Origin: Lineus longissimus
Lineage: Eukaryota; Nemertea; Pilidiophora; Heteronemertea; Lineidae
Assembly: GCF_910592395.1 (NCBI RefSeq)
Contig: NC_088318.1
Span: 4,216,001 to 4,280,000 of the forward strand
Reading direction: 5' to 3'
DNA: 64,000 bases
Shown here: positions 13,100-25,559 of the stretch, one piece after another
Position numbering within the stretch: the first letter of the stretch is position 1
Layout of the letters: each line of letters opens with the position of its first letter
Translations under genes and position numbers: made by a program
The notes under the pieces: model-generated
What the model saw: the letters and a program-made list of their open reading frames with translations, nothing else
Databases searched by the model: none
Told to the model about the DNA's origin: nothing

Positions 13100-15325
13100 T
13101 TCTTCACGGCTAAAAATACCAATCAGGGCAGTCAAATGTTTTGCACATGATCTCCACTGTTTTCTAGTTGAACACCACATGCACACAAGAATGAACTCAG
13201 GCCAAATCAAGAATTTCTTTGTTTCTTGTTGGTGCCATCACATTTTTTTTCTGTCACTTTCTCAATGAGAAAGTCAGAACTACTCCAAAACATCGCTGGG
13301 TTGATTCTAGTCATAGAACAGCCTATGACAGACTAGGAAACTTTTTTCTCACTTCCCAATCCACGTTCTGGGCATGCTTTTGCATTGTCAACCCATAAGG
13401 TCAAGTGTTTCCTCCGGAAATTGCCACCAGGGGGCATCATGAGGAGACACCACAGAATTTGCAAGATCAGTTTATAACAATGAATAGAAGCAGCATGATG
13501 TGATGGAATTAGCATCATTTTGATATCTGATTCATGGCGTGGCCAGATTCGACACAGATGAGACTGGGCCGACCAGAAAACTATTTTAAATATGACGGAC
13601 ATACCAAACATCAGGCCTTTCAATTACGTGGAGACCTCTACACCCTGTATTTTTTTAGCCTATTTTGGGGGACATGTTTTTTTGCTTTTTAGCTTAATTT
13701 GGGGATATTTCATCGCGCCAATTTGCCTGAACAGCGAGGTCATAAATCAAAGTTAGTGACTGATATCACCACATACACCTGAAAAATCATAATTTTAGGG
13801 TAAAACTATAAAATTAGGCCATTTGGATGAGATTTGGTTATGTTAGGGGTCAAAAAACGCTTCGAGGGGGTCATATTATTAAAAAAAAGAAAAGAAAAAA
13901 AAGGACCTAATTTGGGGACATCCTGTACGGCCTACACCGTTATACGGTGTAGGAATCATGTAATTGAGAGGCCTGAACACATTATTATGGCATGGACTTA
14001 GAATCGAAGAAACATAATCTTGCTTGTTATTGGTCTTGATGGTATCTCATACAGTAGTTAACGTAATTATTAGGTCAATTAGAAAATTCAACTCAGACAT
14101 TTTATTGCTCGAAATGTGTTTGTGACAGTGAAGTGTGAAAAAGTCTTCATAAAATTGGGATCATGGACCTGAACCCCTTCACGTGCAATAGTAAGTGTCA
14201 CATTATCCCCTCCACTTAATTTAACTCAAGACATTTATTCATGGGTTAAATCACAATGTCAATTCAGAGCAGTGCTTAAAAGTCGATGTGTCCCAGAGGA
14301 GAAGGCACTTGAAATGAAATTCGGTCACTAAGGTACTCCAAAAAGTCCCTCCCAAGGGTCAGTCATAAAAAAATAAGTGCAAAATTTTATTTTGCCCCTG
14401 ACGAAAATTGCCAGTCACTTTATTATCATCAGGGCTAGCAATTCAAGAAGGCAACAAGTCCAATGCCTTGGTGTCCTGCCTCTTTGCCCTGCCCTTAAAA
14501 TTTCCTCTTACACAAAATAAAGAGTTGCTCCACTATAAGTTCCATTTGAAGTGTACTATTTTTCTCAAAACTGACAAAAGTGCCCTCTTTCTTGCAAGAA
14601 CTGCTGTGCCCATTCGAAATGAATCTCGAGGCTTGTATCATTGCCAATACGGTAAGTATAGTAATACTGGCACGGCCAGCCCAGTGATCAGCACTTCACA
14701 CTGCTCCTCCTTCAAAATGAAATGTGGTTCCGTCAAGTGCAATATTTGTATGATATCACTAACATATATCAGCATGTAAACAAAATATTGACCATTAGAG
14801 AGATAGCTTCAGCATATTTGTTGACTGTACGAAATGCACAGACACCTCGGCATGTAGCCGAACAAATGCTTTGTGGAAAATCAATTTTTGTTTGGGGAAG
14901 TTCACTTTGGTTGCACCTCCAGTCCGCATGCACGAAAATTGAGCTTGCTCAGAAACCGACAGCGAGTTCGTATCGAATGCCACACAAACAAGCGATTTTT
15001 GTTGCTGTGACTTGCAATATGATCAAATGCGACGAAATCTCTAATAGATAGCCCTAATTGCCACTCGCTCACCTAGGCTGCAGCGAAAAATGTTGCTCAT
15101 TTGAGGCACTTAACTCTACTTTCTGGCTTGCTACAGTCAGAACAACATGCGTTATTGCCTTTGTTGCATCATGTATGAAACTGAAAGAAAACAATGTGGT
15201 TGTGCGACCATTTCCCCTGAAGAATGATAATTCATTATAATTGCTTTACTCAAAGAACCACCATATATACATGTAAAGGCTGTTAATAGGAAGTCATGAA
15301 GACCGCTTTGGCTTTGCCCCAGGGT
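13100..15325. other. Gene-free stretch with one short perfect hairpin
   Basis: No gene recognised. CCTACACCGT-TAT-ACGGTGTAGG (13,931-13,953) is a 10-bp perfect stem with a 3-nt loop. Two overlapping open frames at 14,408-15,051 (123 and 109 codons) carry no motif and have unremarkable composition, so I do not call them genes. Confidence 0.4.
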
Positions 15326-15328
15326 CTA

Positions 15329-15546
15329 TGTTATATCTACAACTGCAAAATACAAAAGTACTTTTGTATTTTGCAGTTATTAGTATTACTTTTGTATTTT
15401 GCAGTATACAAAAGTAATATATTACTTTTGTATTTTGCAGTTATTAGTATTACTTTTGTATTTTGCAGTATACAAAAGTAATATATTACTTTTGTATTTT
15501 GCAGTTATTACTTTTTTTGTATAAATTTGCAGTTGTAGATATAACA
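15329..15546. mobile_element. Foldback element with 21-bp perfect inverted ends and internal palindromic repeats
   Basis: The first 21 bp (15,329-15,349, beginning TGTTATATCTACAACTG) and the last 21 bp (15,526-15,546) are exact reverse complements. Between them TATTACTTTTGTATTTTGCA recurs about five times, alternating with its complement ATACAAAAGTAATA, so most of the interior can fold on itself. About 218 bp, no coding capacity. Confidence 0.85.
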
Positions 15547-16120
15547 TCCCCTCCAAATACGTTTTATAGTTCATCTTAACATGAAGGGATGGAAATAACT
15601 GAATGACACTTCCGAACAGCCAGATTTTCTACCCTCCAAAACTATATCCAGTGAATTTTGTAATTACATGTATTACCACTTGGATTGGAAAGGCCCCTCA
15701 AACAACGTCCACAACTTGACTTCGGGAGTCCACTGTGATATGAAAAGACATCAATATTTGCTCATTTTTTTCTTGATTGAAATACTTACAGCTGTGAATA
15801 CCAGGAATGATCCGGGAAGGTGACATGAAAAAGAAAAGAAAACAAAGACGCATGAGTATGATTTCTGGGAGAGGCAAGGGGCGGGCAATGCTGAATATTT
15901 AGCTACACTATTATTCTAGCAAATACTTTTGTAATTCTCCCAGATGAAAATAAAGGGTAAAAGTACTCCCAGCTTTTCAGAGCAGCTAAATTCCATTTCC
16001 ATACAGAAGGGTGCTACATGTATTAACCCTGCCATTTCTTTTGCTAATTTCCTTTTTTATTCGGTGTCCCCCCTTGCCCTTGGTTGGGCAGCATAACCAA
16101 GACTAAAAATTTTTCATATA

Positions 16121-16264
16121 CAGTAGAACCTCTCTATTAAGGACACCCTCAAGACTGACAAATGCTGTCCTAATAGAGAGTTGTCCTGATTAGAGAGGAC
16201 AAATTGAATGGAAACAACCAATTAGGGACCAGAACTATGTCCTCAGAGAGGTTTTTCTTACAGT
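16121..16264 (+). mobile_element. Pogo/Tigger-like MITE copy 1
   Basis: It starts CAGTAGAACCTCTCTATTAA after TA, has the internal GACAAATTGAATGGAAACAA block, and ends near CTCAGAGAGGTTTTTCTTACAG. It is a shorter, diverged member of the family seen at 40,584, 50,146, 54,215 and 56,211. No transposase. Confidence 0.75.
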
Positions 16265-16269
16265 GCATA

Positions 16270-17400
16270 ACAGATACAAAATTCTTGGCCTTTCCATGCC
16301 ACTATTGTTTTGCACGTATTGTATAATAATCGCATTCATAATCATTTCAGGTCAACTGTCATTTCACACCAATTAGTAGTGCAGCCACCTGAATATTACT
16401 CAGATTCAGAAATGACTTGAGGAAGGCCAACGATCACAGGATAAACTTCCTTCCTCCAAGTTAATCGAAAAGCCAGGAGTTTCTCAAGTAAATTCATCAT
16501 GTTGTTAGTTTACATCATGACTTTTATAACGTTCTTGCAATAGGCCTAACACTAGCACAATCAAGCAGTGACTTGCAATCAGTCATGCCAGTGACCACCT
16601 TTTCACAGGGGATGAACTGCACCTTTAAACAGCACCATGGACCTTCTTGCAGCTTTCTTCAAACTTTTTCCATCTGAAGGGCTGATTCAGAGTCTGAAGG
16701 GAATATAGGCCTACTAGTATAAGCATAGGAATAGGACAGAATGTACAGTGGTATATAACATATGACCTGACAACTAAAGAATGGCAGCATCTGGTGGAAA
16801 TTAGCTACAAAATTCAATGACCCAGTTTACTGCTTGTCCCTTTGTCCCTTTTTTAACACTGAGTTACATTTACAATGTAAAGACCTTTTCAGAATCATCA
16901 TGCAGTGAATACAGAGGCCTATTCTACACCAGCCAATATGCCCAAAGACATTTTGAGGCCAAACACCAAAAGACTGCAACCCAGGGCCATAGCAACCACA
17001 GCAAGATCAGTGTCACCAGGATAAGATAGACAATAGCTATAGCCAGGTTTATGTATGGCGCTAGGTAAAGTACAGTGTACCGTAACTGTTTACAAGAACA
17101 ATCCAAACTTGACTGAGACAGCTATTACTACCATCATCAAAACATTTCTACCCCATTAGAACACATGGACAGGGACAGCTTCTGTCAAATGACTATCCAG
17201 GTGCTGATCCAAGGGGGGACCAGATGCATACCCCTCCCCCTTATTCCTGAAAATCTTTATACTTGACCATGAAACTTTGAAAGAAATCAGAAATTTTAAT
17301 TAGAAATGCAGTGCACGCCCGTCTCAGGAACAAAGTCTCCCCTGACTCGATAGCATCTTGTGCAAAACTGTATCTTACATGACAAGCTCCAAGTCGAAGC
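16270..17400. other. Gene-free stretch
   Basis: No recognised exon or repeat. Short open frames at 16,817-17,106 overlap on both strands and lack motifs. Confidence 0.4.
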
Positions 17401-17434
17401 ATTTATCGATCAACAAAGCAATCACAGGACTGAT

Positions 17435-17785
17435 CCCTCCAATCATCAGCAAGAGTAGACAATGATCAATCAATTGACCAAGTCAACATGTGAAAGAAGA
17501 GCATCAATGACAAGTCAAGGTGCTACAGGAATCTGGAGGCTACTTGAGTATACTACTAATCTTCTCATATTTCTGAATTTGCTATCATCAGCAAGAGTAG
17601 ACACTGATAAGTCCAAGTGACCAAGTCAAGATGTGAAAGAGAACATCAATGACAAGTCAAGATGCTACAGTACAGGACTCAGGAGGCTGCCGAGTACTAT
17701 TACTACTAATCTTCTCATATAAAGCTCCCACTGGTATCATCAGCAGGAGTAGACACTAATCAATCAATTAACCAAGTCAAGATGT
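17435..17785 (+). repeat. Tandem array of about 150-bp units (left part)
   Basis: CATCAGCAAGAGTAGACA, then CCAAGTCAA-ATGTGAAAGA and AATCTTCTCATAT, recur at about 17,443, 17,588 and 17,738. A fourth unit is split by the solo-LTR-like insertion and resumes at 19,329. That resumed unit is itself interrupted by a TIR element at 19,381 and ends with CTTCTCATATTTTTC near 19,800. Confidence 0.8.
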
Positions 17786-19328
17786 TGTGACAATATTAGG
17801 AATTGCTTACTACATTTGTATATCTGTAATTATTATTTCTGTGTTTCTCTCTAGCCCTGGTGAACCCAGACACCCAGGATCGTTAAACCGTTATGAGTTT
17901 CAACACCTGCTTTCTTAATTGCCCCTTTTCATTGTTTTATAATCTCTATCTTTTAAGCTGTTTGACCCCTTTTATGATCTTCCTGATTAGCAGCTGGTTA
18001 CTAGGCTCCTGCCCTTGGCCCTGTCTGATAATCTTGTATTGATGCTGCTGTGTACTGATTGGTTGTTTCCTTAAAGAGGTTGAATAGCGCCTCCAGAAGC
18101 AAGCAACAGCGCCACCCGTAGCAGAAATAAGAACTGCTTAGTGACGTCATGGTTTCCATATACGGCATCTCATTTGCATATTTTTACAACCTTATTTACT
18201 ACGAGTTATAAATATGCCAGTAGCACGTGGATCATGCCGGGCGGCGCTGTCAGGTGTTTCCACTATGGGTTACATAATCGGCTACAAAGAGGCCAGTGTT
18301 CTAGTAAATGAAGTTAGCAATGATAGCGAAAGAATGTTAGTGTATGTTACGCAGTCAATAGCGATAGTAGTGAGTTGGAGAGAGGAGAAAATGGAAAATG
18401 GAGAGAATAGTAGTATGGATTTCGAGTCCCAAGAAGAAACTTTGCAAAGTTTTCATCAAACTGATAATCATATTCCTTCCTTCTCTGTCTCCAACAATTA
18501 AAAGTTGCTGCAGTCAACCTGATGCGTTTATCCGCGAGCGAATCGACGAGACAAGCATTTTTCAAGCATCCGAATGGTACCTTACAGATCCGCAAGGGGC
18601 GCGTTACCGAAAATGTTGCAAAAATCAATAACGTGATCGTAAATATTGTCATATTTTTCAAAATGAGAGTATGTAAATGATACGCAGACGGTAAACCAAT
18701 GAAAGGCCAGTATCTATTGAACCTTACAAGTGATTTGGGGGCCTTGAAACTCCTTATATTTATCAATGAAACCTTATTCCCGCCTAAGGTTTTGACCGGG
18801 CCGTCCAAAACTCCCCATTTTTTGGCGGGCCATTCCCTTTAATTACTGAGTGCTAGTTGGCTCAGAGCCTGATATTTGGGCTAGGCTATTTACCCATGAG
18901 GGGTGTGTATAATTAGGTATAAATAATGATGTTCAGATGTTTTTAGTAAGTCCTGGCAGATCCACAAAGCCAGCCTTCACGCTCTGTAGCTAAACAAGAC
19001 ATCTCTCTTGAAAAGCGCCAGAGCATTTTAATTGACTTCACCCTCTGTAGCCAAACAAGACATTTCTCTTGAAAAGCGCCAGAGTATTTTAATTGACTTC
19101 ACCCTTGACCTTACAGCATGGTAAGATTCTTTTATGTGATCTCTTGTTGATATTTTATTGTGCGCCATATTTTTGTAATATTTTAGTGTCGGTTGTAAAT
19201 ATGAGGTTAGAGGGACGTGGATAATAAATAATGTAAATATATATCTTAGTTGGTTTAGTCTTTGGGTTCGAGTTCAGAGTTGCGAAGTTTATACGGTGAC
19301 AAATATTATAAGCCCTTTTACCGCTACA
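17786..19328 (+). mobile_element. Solo-LTR-like insertion, 1,543 bp, TG...CA ends, 4-bp target duplication
   Basis: The insert begins TGTGACAATATTAGG and ends CCGCTACA, flanked by ATGT at 17,782-17,785 and 19,329-19,332. Removing it restores the tandem-unit sequence AAGTCAAGATGTGAAAGAGA found in the neighbouring uninterrupted unit. It holds TATAAATA near 18,207 and AATAAATA near 19,222, in the order expected for an LTR promoter and polyadenylation signal, and a 61-bp internal duplication at about 18,980-19,105. No gag or pol is present. The overlapping open frames at 18,214-18,808 lack motifs. Orientation is inferred from the TATA/polyA order. Confidence 0.7.
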
Positions 19329-19380
19329 ATGTGAAAGAGAACAGTCAAGATGTTACAGGACTCCGGAGGATAATATCAGC

Positions 19381-19782
19381 CGCACTTACACCACCTGAAA
19401 ATGGACCACCAATCTTGGTTCGGGAACCAATGCCGCACCATCGAAAATCCACCAAGCGCTTACACCAGCGCTGCAGCTAGTTATAAAATCCGGCTACAGA
19501 TGGCGCGCAAACAATAAGCAGAACGCGGAAAGCCTTGGCAGAGAGCGCCATTTCGAAAGCGCCGCCTGGAGCCGAACCATCTAACTAGCTAATTGCCGAT
19601 CCATTTGCGCTTACACCACGACAAAGCCGAGCTTTTAACAAGCCGGGCGAATTTGGACCATCAAGCTTGGTGGGACAAATTCGCTCGGCAATTTGTATCG
19701 GCAATGGATTGCCGAACCAATTTGTCGCGGCAATGTGGTGGTGTAAGTGCAATTGGTCCACCAATATTTCGTGGTGTAAGCG
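19381..19782. mobile_element. 402-bp TIR element with CAGC target duplication
   Basis: The left end CGCACTTACACCACC and right end GTGGTGTAAGCG are inverted repeats extending inward (ATGGACCACCAA and TTGGTCCACCAA). CAGC flanks both sides (19,377-19,380 and 19,783-19,786). Internal copies of the terminal motif occur near 19,430, 19,610 and 19,735. It sits inside a unit of the tandem array. Confidence 0.75.
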
Positions 19783-19799
19783 CAGCTATCTTCTCATAT

Positions 19800-21520
19800 T
19801 TTTCAAAGTACAATTAACAGCTGAGTTGCGAGATAACCTGTGTCCACTTGACTTGGATACTGAAACAATTTCACAAGCCTCTTGACACGATTCCACCTAT
19901 GAAAAGGTGAGAACCCCAATGCAGTTCTGTAGTGCAGTAATTTTGTAACTGACCACATGCTTTTCACTTCCACACAAAAATAGTAGGTCTACCGGCAGCT
20001 TTCCAAAAAGGGTTTCAGAGATTGCACTTATTGTTCATACAATCTGTCCTCATCTGCATTCATTTCACGCAAGTGCACTGTGCCGCTCATTGTGTCCTTT
20101 TGACACATCTGCTGATGAATCATTCAAGCATCATTACCCCTCAGACACTCCAGACCCACCCGGACTGAGAATTTATCAATTGCATCTTGCTATCAATAAT
20201 GTAACGCAGTATTCCATCAACCATAGCGTATACTTTCTACACTCTGCCAATGATAATATGGTACGATAATATAGCCTTTAGCATGTTCCCCAATTCCAAT
20301 GCAACACTGCGGATAGCTTCTTAACTCAATATTATTGATTTCCACATTAGAAAAGACTGTGAAATGACGCCGGTCTTTGTTAGGGAGTGTGGCTCATGCC
20401 ACATGAGCAATCTCGATACTAAGTATTTTAGACGTACCATTTATTATCTTCTTTGGTACGGTATCAAAGCTCCATTGGATGGATGTATCAAAAACACAGA
20501 TATTTATAGATTTTTTTTGAAAATTTGCATGAATAAGTTTCTGCGATGGATGCCGGGTTGATAACCGATAGAATAATAATCATCATGGAGTTCTGCAACC
20601 TCTTTTTCATGACCAACAAAGGATTATTGAGGACAGGTTTTCGACCGACAGGCCTACTACTAAATGAAGAAGACCTTATACTTCATTTAGTCACAGGTTA
20701 GACTGACCAAGTGCTGGAAACCATGGGGGAGAAATCATATTCGCTAGGTTGATGCATCAAATTGGAATGTACATTTCTTGTGACAGAAAATACCTTTAAG
20801 AATGGACCATGCGTTATAGTCCAATACATTCTTGTCCAAATGTGTGATCAAACTTACCACCTTCCATTTGTGCTAGGACAGGAGGGAATGCCACAATAGG
20901 TAGCCACAAATATGATTATGAACATCTCAAGTCAAATCAACTCTAAAATCATTGATCCAGATTTCATCATCCAAAAACGAACTCAATCCACAAAATCGGG
21001 ATGAATCCCAGTCACGTCCACATGATGTATGATAACGCAGCGGTGTTCCAATATAATGATCATCATTAACTGCCATATCATAGCCGTATAAACACTACTA
21101 TAAACCCAAAAAGAATCTTTATGCATAAAATACTACCTTAAAATGGTAATGATTTGGGGAACCATGCAAGTTATGTTAATGGCTGAGATGATGGTGGTTG
21201 GATAATTACACCATTTACATATGTAGGTACTTTTTTCCATTTGAGAATGATAATAAGCATAGAAAATGTGTCGGAACAATGGTCCTATCCCATCCAAAAT
21301 AGGCAGGAGCTTGCAATTGTACACTCCTTTATTTTGGTGGTTCAAAAGTTTAGTCAAAATGACCTTTACAGATTTCACTATCATTTTCACAATGTATACG
21401 TATGGGTTTCCAATGATCTTCTCATCAGATCAGTTACTTTCCAACCATTTTTGCGCTTCAACCAAAATTTGCAAAAATATCTTAAGCAGCTTGAACAATT
21501 TTAATTTTATGGGGTTTACA
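19800..21520. other. Gene-free stretch
   Basis: No gene, RNA or long repeat recognised. A small perfect hairpin, ACTAAATGAAG / CTTCATTTAGT, lies at about 20,660-20,692. Confidence 0.4.
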
Positions 21521-21523
21521 TTA

Positions 21524-21719
21524 GGGCCGTTTAGACGACGCGAAAAAATCCGGATGCGTCCCGAATCCGGATTAATTTTTCGTCGTGTAAACGCAAAAAG
21601 ATCCGGATCAATGTGGTTGCATCCGGACTAAAAAGGTACCATCGCCTTGGGTGGTTTTAATCCGGATTCATCCAGATTCGATCCGAATGCGGTCTTTTCG
21701 CCTGTCGTCTAAACGGCCC
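21524..21719. mobile_element. 196-bp MITE with TA target duplication
   Basis: The ends GGGCCGTTTAGACGACG and CGTCTAAACGGCCC are inverted, flanked by TA on both sides. The interior holds several ATCCGGAT and ATCCGGATTAA palindromes. No coding capacity. Size and TA duplication fit a Tc1/mariner- or pogo-type miniature element. Confidence 0.85.
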
Positions 21720-22900
21720 TAGTATCAAGAATCAATGCCAAGTCTCTGAAACTCCATATTATCCATCACAAATCTTAGAATACAACATCTACATGTTAGT
21801 CTAAGGAAGGGAATGCTGGAATCTTTCATTTTGAGCATAATATTATCTATGTGCATAATTTGCCCTGTCACAGTCACACCAAGAAGTCACATTTGGGTCA
21901 TGGAGATATCCACATGATCATTCATAATGTTTATCCTTAGGGTAGTAGGCCTGGCGACTTACTTCCGACTTGAACAACTTATTGGCGACTTACTTCCCGA
22001 CTTGTTGAGATGGGTAACGATTGCTTCATCAGTGTCTGGGGTGCAAATAGATCATACATGTCAAACTAATGATCGAGACACAGAGACCGGAGGGAGCCCA
22101 TCCTAACATGATAAGTGCTATTGATTCAAACTTACACAAGCATACTGGCTTTCATGTGACTGTACACTGACCATGTACATGTACAAGAAGTACAGTTCAG
22201 GCAATTCAATAGTCTCCTTGAAAATGAACCTGGAAGCGAACAGTATGATATATAAAACATTTTTTACAATCTAAGTCACCTCGCCGGAAACTGCCCTAAA
22301 TCTAGGAAGTCCAGAAATTTAAAACCACTAACGGAAAGATCCTTTCAAGAAACCTACAAACATAAAGCTCATGAGCAAAGAAAGCACAATATCATTGCTC
22401 TTCAAAGCATGGTTTTATTTCATCACAAGGGATGGGGAATAGAAGAAGACACCACATAATGTTTCATGCATTGGAAAAACTCTAATTTCTTGCTCCGATG
22501 GAAAGAATGAACGGTATTCTGAATAAAGATCACCAACAAAAAAGACTGCATAAAGAACTACATGTTGATCGTGAGCAGGGTAAACCATGACAGAGGGTAA
22601 ACTAGCTCTATACTGCAAACCAATACCATAACCTCCATCAACCAAAATCTCATAACAAAATCTCAATCCTTCATCACTTCACCAACATCAATCATGCCAA
22701 ATTGCGAGATTCAGAAGCATCCAGATCGCATGAATTTAGACAGAATATAGCAACAGCAAAGAATAAGCTCTCATTTCATAAGTTTTGAACGATAGATTTT
22801 CATTTTCATAACCTTTATCAACTGAAAGATAGTATCCAAACTTAATTGACAGACAACTTATACCCACAATATATGGATTTGACCACAACAATAAACACAC

Positions 22901-23097
22901 ATTACCCACAAGCTCGCCATCAGGTGACAACTCAATGAAATGTACAGTGCTTGGTGGACTCATTGCGGTGATTGTCCTGGACCCAAGGGCACATCAACCA
23001 AAAGGAACTTGCGTCCAGGCACATGCCAAACTTCTATCACACCAAGTGATGTACACTTCATAGAGCCTCTACCTGAGGGTTAGCTTGTGGGTACTGT
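22901..23097. repeat. Imperfect inverted repeat, arms of about 60 bp
   Basis: The left arm (22,901-22,958, starting ATTACCCACAAGCTCGCC) matches the reverse complement of 23,039-23,097 at roughly three positions in four. The protein-like reading in the left arm (VHFIELSPDGE) is mirrored by a similar reading on the other strand in the right arm, which argues for a repeat rather than a gene. Confidence 0.7.
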
Positions 23098-23242
23098 TGG
23101 TCGTTACGGCTGCAGTCAAATTTATGTAGCTACAGGTCAGATCCTGGAGTGATGTCAAAAGTGAGGGGTATGATGAGGGTACAACCACCAAGAACTGTCA
23201 CCAGACAGTCACCACCCTGAATTACTGACCCTAACAACTTAC

Positions 23243-25472
23243 AAACTGTGTCGAAGTTAAATCTAACTCGCTTCTTTGCTTTTGGTACTGGCCGATCTCC
23301 TGTCCAAAGTACATTGATGTGTTTAAATGGATTGTTAAAAGTAAGAACAAAATTATTTTAAATCAACTTGATATAAACAAGACATCACCAAACGCCTATG
23401 GCTCTGCATAAACATTCCCCGATATGCAGAAACACTGGCAGGCATAAAAATCCATGAACTGAGCTGTTGGATTTGGCAGAAGTTATATTTGAGAAATAAA
23501 AAAAAAGAAGGAATTTGAGTAATGAATAAATTGAATTGACAAATATAAAGCCTGAACGTTTTGCCATTGTGGTAGCTGCAATTAGCCAGAAATTAAGAGG
23601 CCGATTGTAATGACTTATTTAGGTCAGATACCGTATGAAACTTATGTCTCTTCTCATGGCATAGACCCTTTCTCACCAGGCGGGGGAAGTCATTGCGGGC
23701 CTAAACAAACCTAAATATAGGCACAAAGAACAGACCAGTCACCACTTTTGTTTACTGCTTGTTTGTTGACTGTTGTGGCATTCAGTGGCTTCATCCGCCT
23801 GGTGTGAGGGCCTCGATTGCTATTGAATGATCATCTACCCCCTACCCCCCCCCCCCCCCCCCCCCCGCACCCCAACCTGCAAGTAGTACAGCCCTCCTCT
23901 GAGTCTGACCTCTATCTCCTCAGTCAACTGTGTGACTGACTGCAGGCCTACATACAAAGTACAACACGTCTCATGACTATTGACTGGTATGCCACGTTGC
24001 AGATAGGCTACTGATCAATAATGCCGAAAAGACAAGTTGCATGTGATGTGGGATGATGACCAGGTCATGCGCTAGCCAAGTAGGCCTATTTAGGCTGCTG
24101 CGGTGGATTGTAAACATTTGTCATTGTCAATACACATCACGTACATTACGTACAGAGAATGTACAGAGAATGTACAGAAACCAGAAGTAAGATTTTTGAC
24201 AGATCACAGTCACATGCCGGCCTTGAAAACACATTGATAAACACATATGTTTTCGCTCAAACTGCACAGATATGGGGACATGTTATCGATTATTTGATTG
24301 AGCCAATATTTGTAGTTTTTGGGGCAAGAATAAGGTCTCTGGAGTAATTTTCTTACCCATTTTTAATCCACTGGTTGAAATCGCCACCAGCTCAGAAAAT
24401 CGCACAGCGCATGCTCAGTACATTAGCAAAACGAGAAATTGGCCGGATCAAATTTTCCGACCCAATCAAGATAGTGTTTCAGAAATTGGATAGATGGCAG
24501 CATCGAGATGAGTCAAATTACAATCCCGAGGCATTGCGGTAGGTCGTTGTAATGAAGTTCACAGTGATTTGATGAAAAGAAGAGATGGTGCATTGACAAG
24601 AAGAAATCAGTGTCCTTTATGATCACAAAAAAGCAAAAAGAAAACAATGTTCGGGGAGATGATAACAAGAAGAAAGCAATGTTCTTTAGGTTCAAGGAAA
24701 GATGGTAAAACAAGTACATGTAATGTTACTTAGGTTCAAGGAGAAATGATCACAAAAAGCAATGTTTTTAGGTTCAAGGAGAGATGGTAACAAGAAGAAA
24801 GTAATATTACTAGGTTCAATGAGGAATGTTAACAAGAAGAAAAAATGTTCTTTGGGTTCAATCAAGGAGAGATAGTAACAAGAAGACCGCAATGATCTTT
24901 ATGTTCAACTTGGACCTCAATGGATAGGAGCGAGTGTAGTCAAGGGGTTTTGAAAGAGCAACAAGAGGGGAGCAGTGTAATTAGATTCCAGGGGAGCTCA
25001 CTATACAAGGAGAAAGCAATTTTCTTTACATTCAAGGAGGATTTTGGTAAGACTTTCCGGTAAAGGAGAAGTACGAGAGAGACAGCATAACAGCGAAAAA
25101 AGGGAATTGCAAAGACGCCCTGGTCTTCGTACCTATTCCTGAATCAGAATCTTCTGCATAATCCTCGTGGCTTGATGAACTGTCCCTCTCTGGGCGATGC
25201 GTCCATGTCCCTCTGTCAACAGACGTCACCGACAACGGTCGCTCCTGACGACTTGAGTCCGCCTTCTGCCTTAGGACAGAGAACACATCCTGTAGGTCCT
25301 GCGTGGCGTCGGGCTCATCCACTGGGGTGGACAGTTCGGCCGGATCAGGGGCCGGTGGCGGAGGCGGTTCTTTCGGGATCACCACGTGTCGGACTGAGGA
25401 GTCAGTTCTGTAACTGCTGTACGGGTTGTACGACCGCTTCTGGTTGTAGCGGGAATACCCCCATTCCGTCAT
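23243..25472 (-). CDS. Unidentified cytoplasmic protein, two 5' exons (partial)
   Basis: Exon 1 runs 25,472-25,133. ATG (MTEWGYSRYNQ...) sits in a good context (AAA before ATG). It encodes about 113 residues: a Tyr/Ser-rich start, five consecutive prolines near residue 40, then a charged Ser/Arg region ending AEDSDSGIG, with donor GTACGAAG. The frame stays open upstream of the ATG for about 28 codons, so an earlier start or upstream exon is possible. Exon 2 (23,299-23,243) has an acceptor after GGACAG and a strong donor GTAAGTTG. It joins in phase and reads DRPVPKAKKRVRFNFDTV. RVRF preceded by basic residues fits the RVxF docking motif for protein phosphatase 1 (family knowledge; binding is inference). 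No signal peptide, TM segment or globular domain is visible. Later exons were not found. The intron contains a 47-bp minisatellite. Confidence 0.55.
23845..23866 (+). repeat. Poly-C run
   Basis: 22 consecutive C. Its exact length may be unreliable in the assembly. Confidence 0.9.
24540..25050 (+). repeat. Degenerate minisatellite of about 47-bp units
   Basis: AACAAGAAGAAAGCAATGTT plus TTTAGGTTCAAGGAGAGATG recurs about ten times with drift, mostly A/G-rich on the plus strand. It lies in the first intron of the minus-strand gene, just downstream of its exon 1. Confidence 0.8.
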
Positions 25473-25559
25473 TTTGACTCCCTTTCCCGCAGTTGTATCC
25501 GGTGTCCAGCGTTTATTTCCATGCACCAGGAAAGATCCAAGTATGGTAAAAGTGCTTTA

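Noticed and set aside
18347-18808. 153-codon minus-strand open frame
   Set aside because: It lies wholly inside the solo-LTR-like insertion, overlaps a plus-strand frame and shows no retroviral or cellular motif.
22415-22666. 83-codon minus-strand frame with protein-like composition
   Set aside because: No motif, no acceptor that joins in phase to the exons at 23.2 or 25.1 kb, and in-frame stops just upstream.
22736-23090. Protein-like readings (WHVPGRKFLLVDVPLG, VHFIELSPDGE) on the minus strand
   Set aside because: They are in different frames, have no consistent splice sites, and lie in the two arms of an inverted repeat that gives similar readings on both strands.
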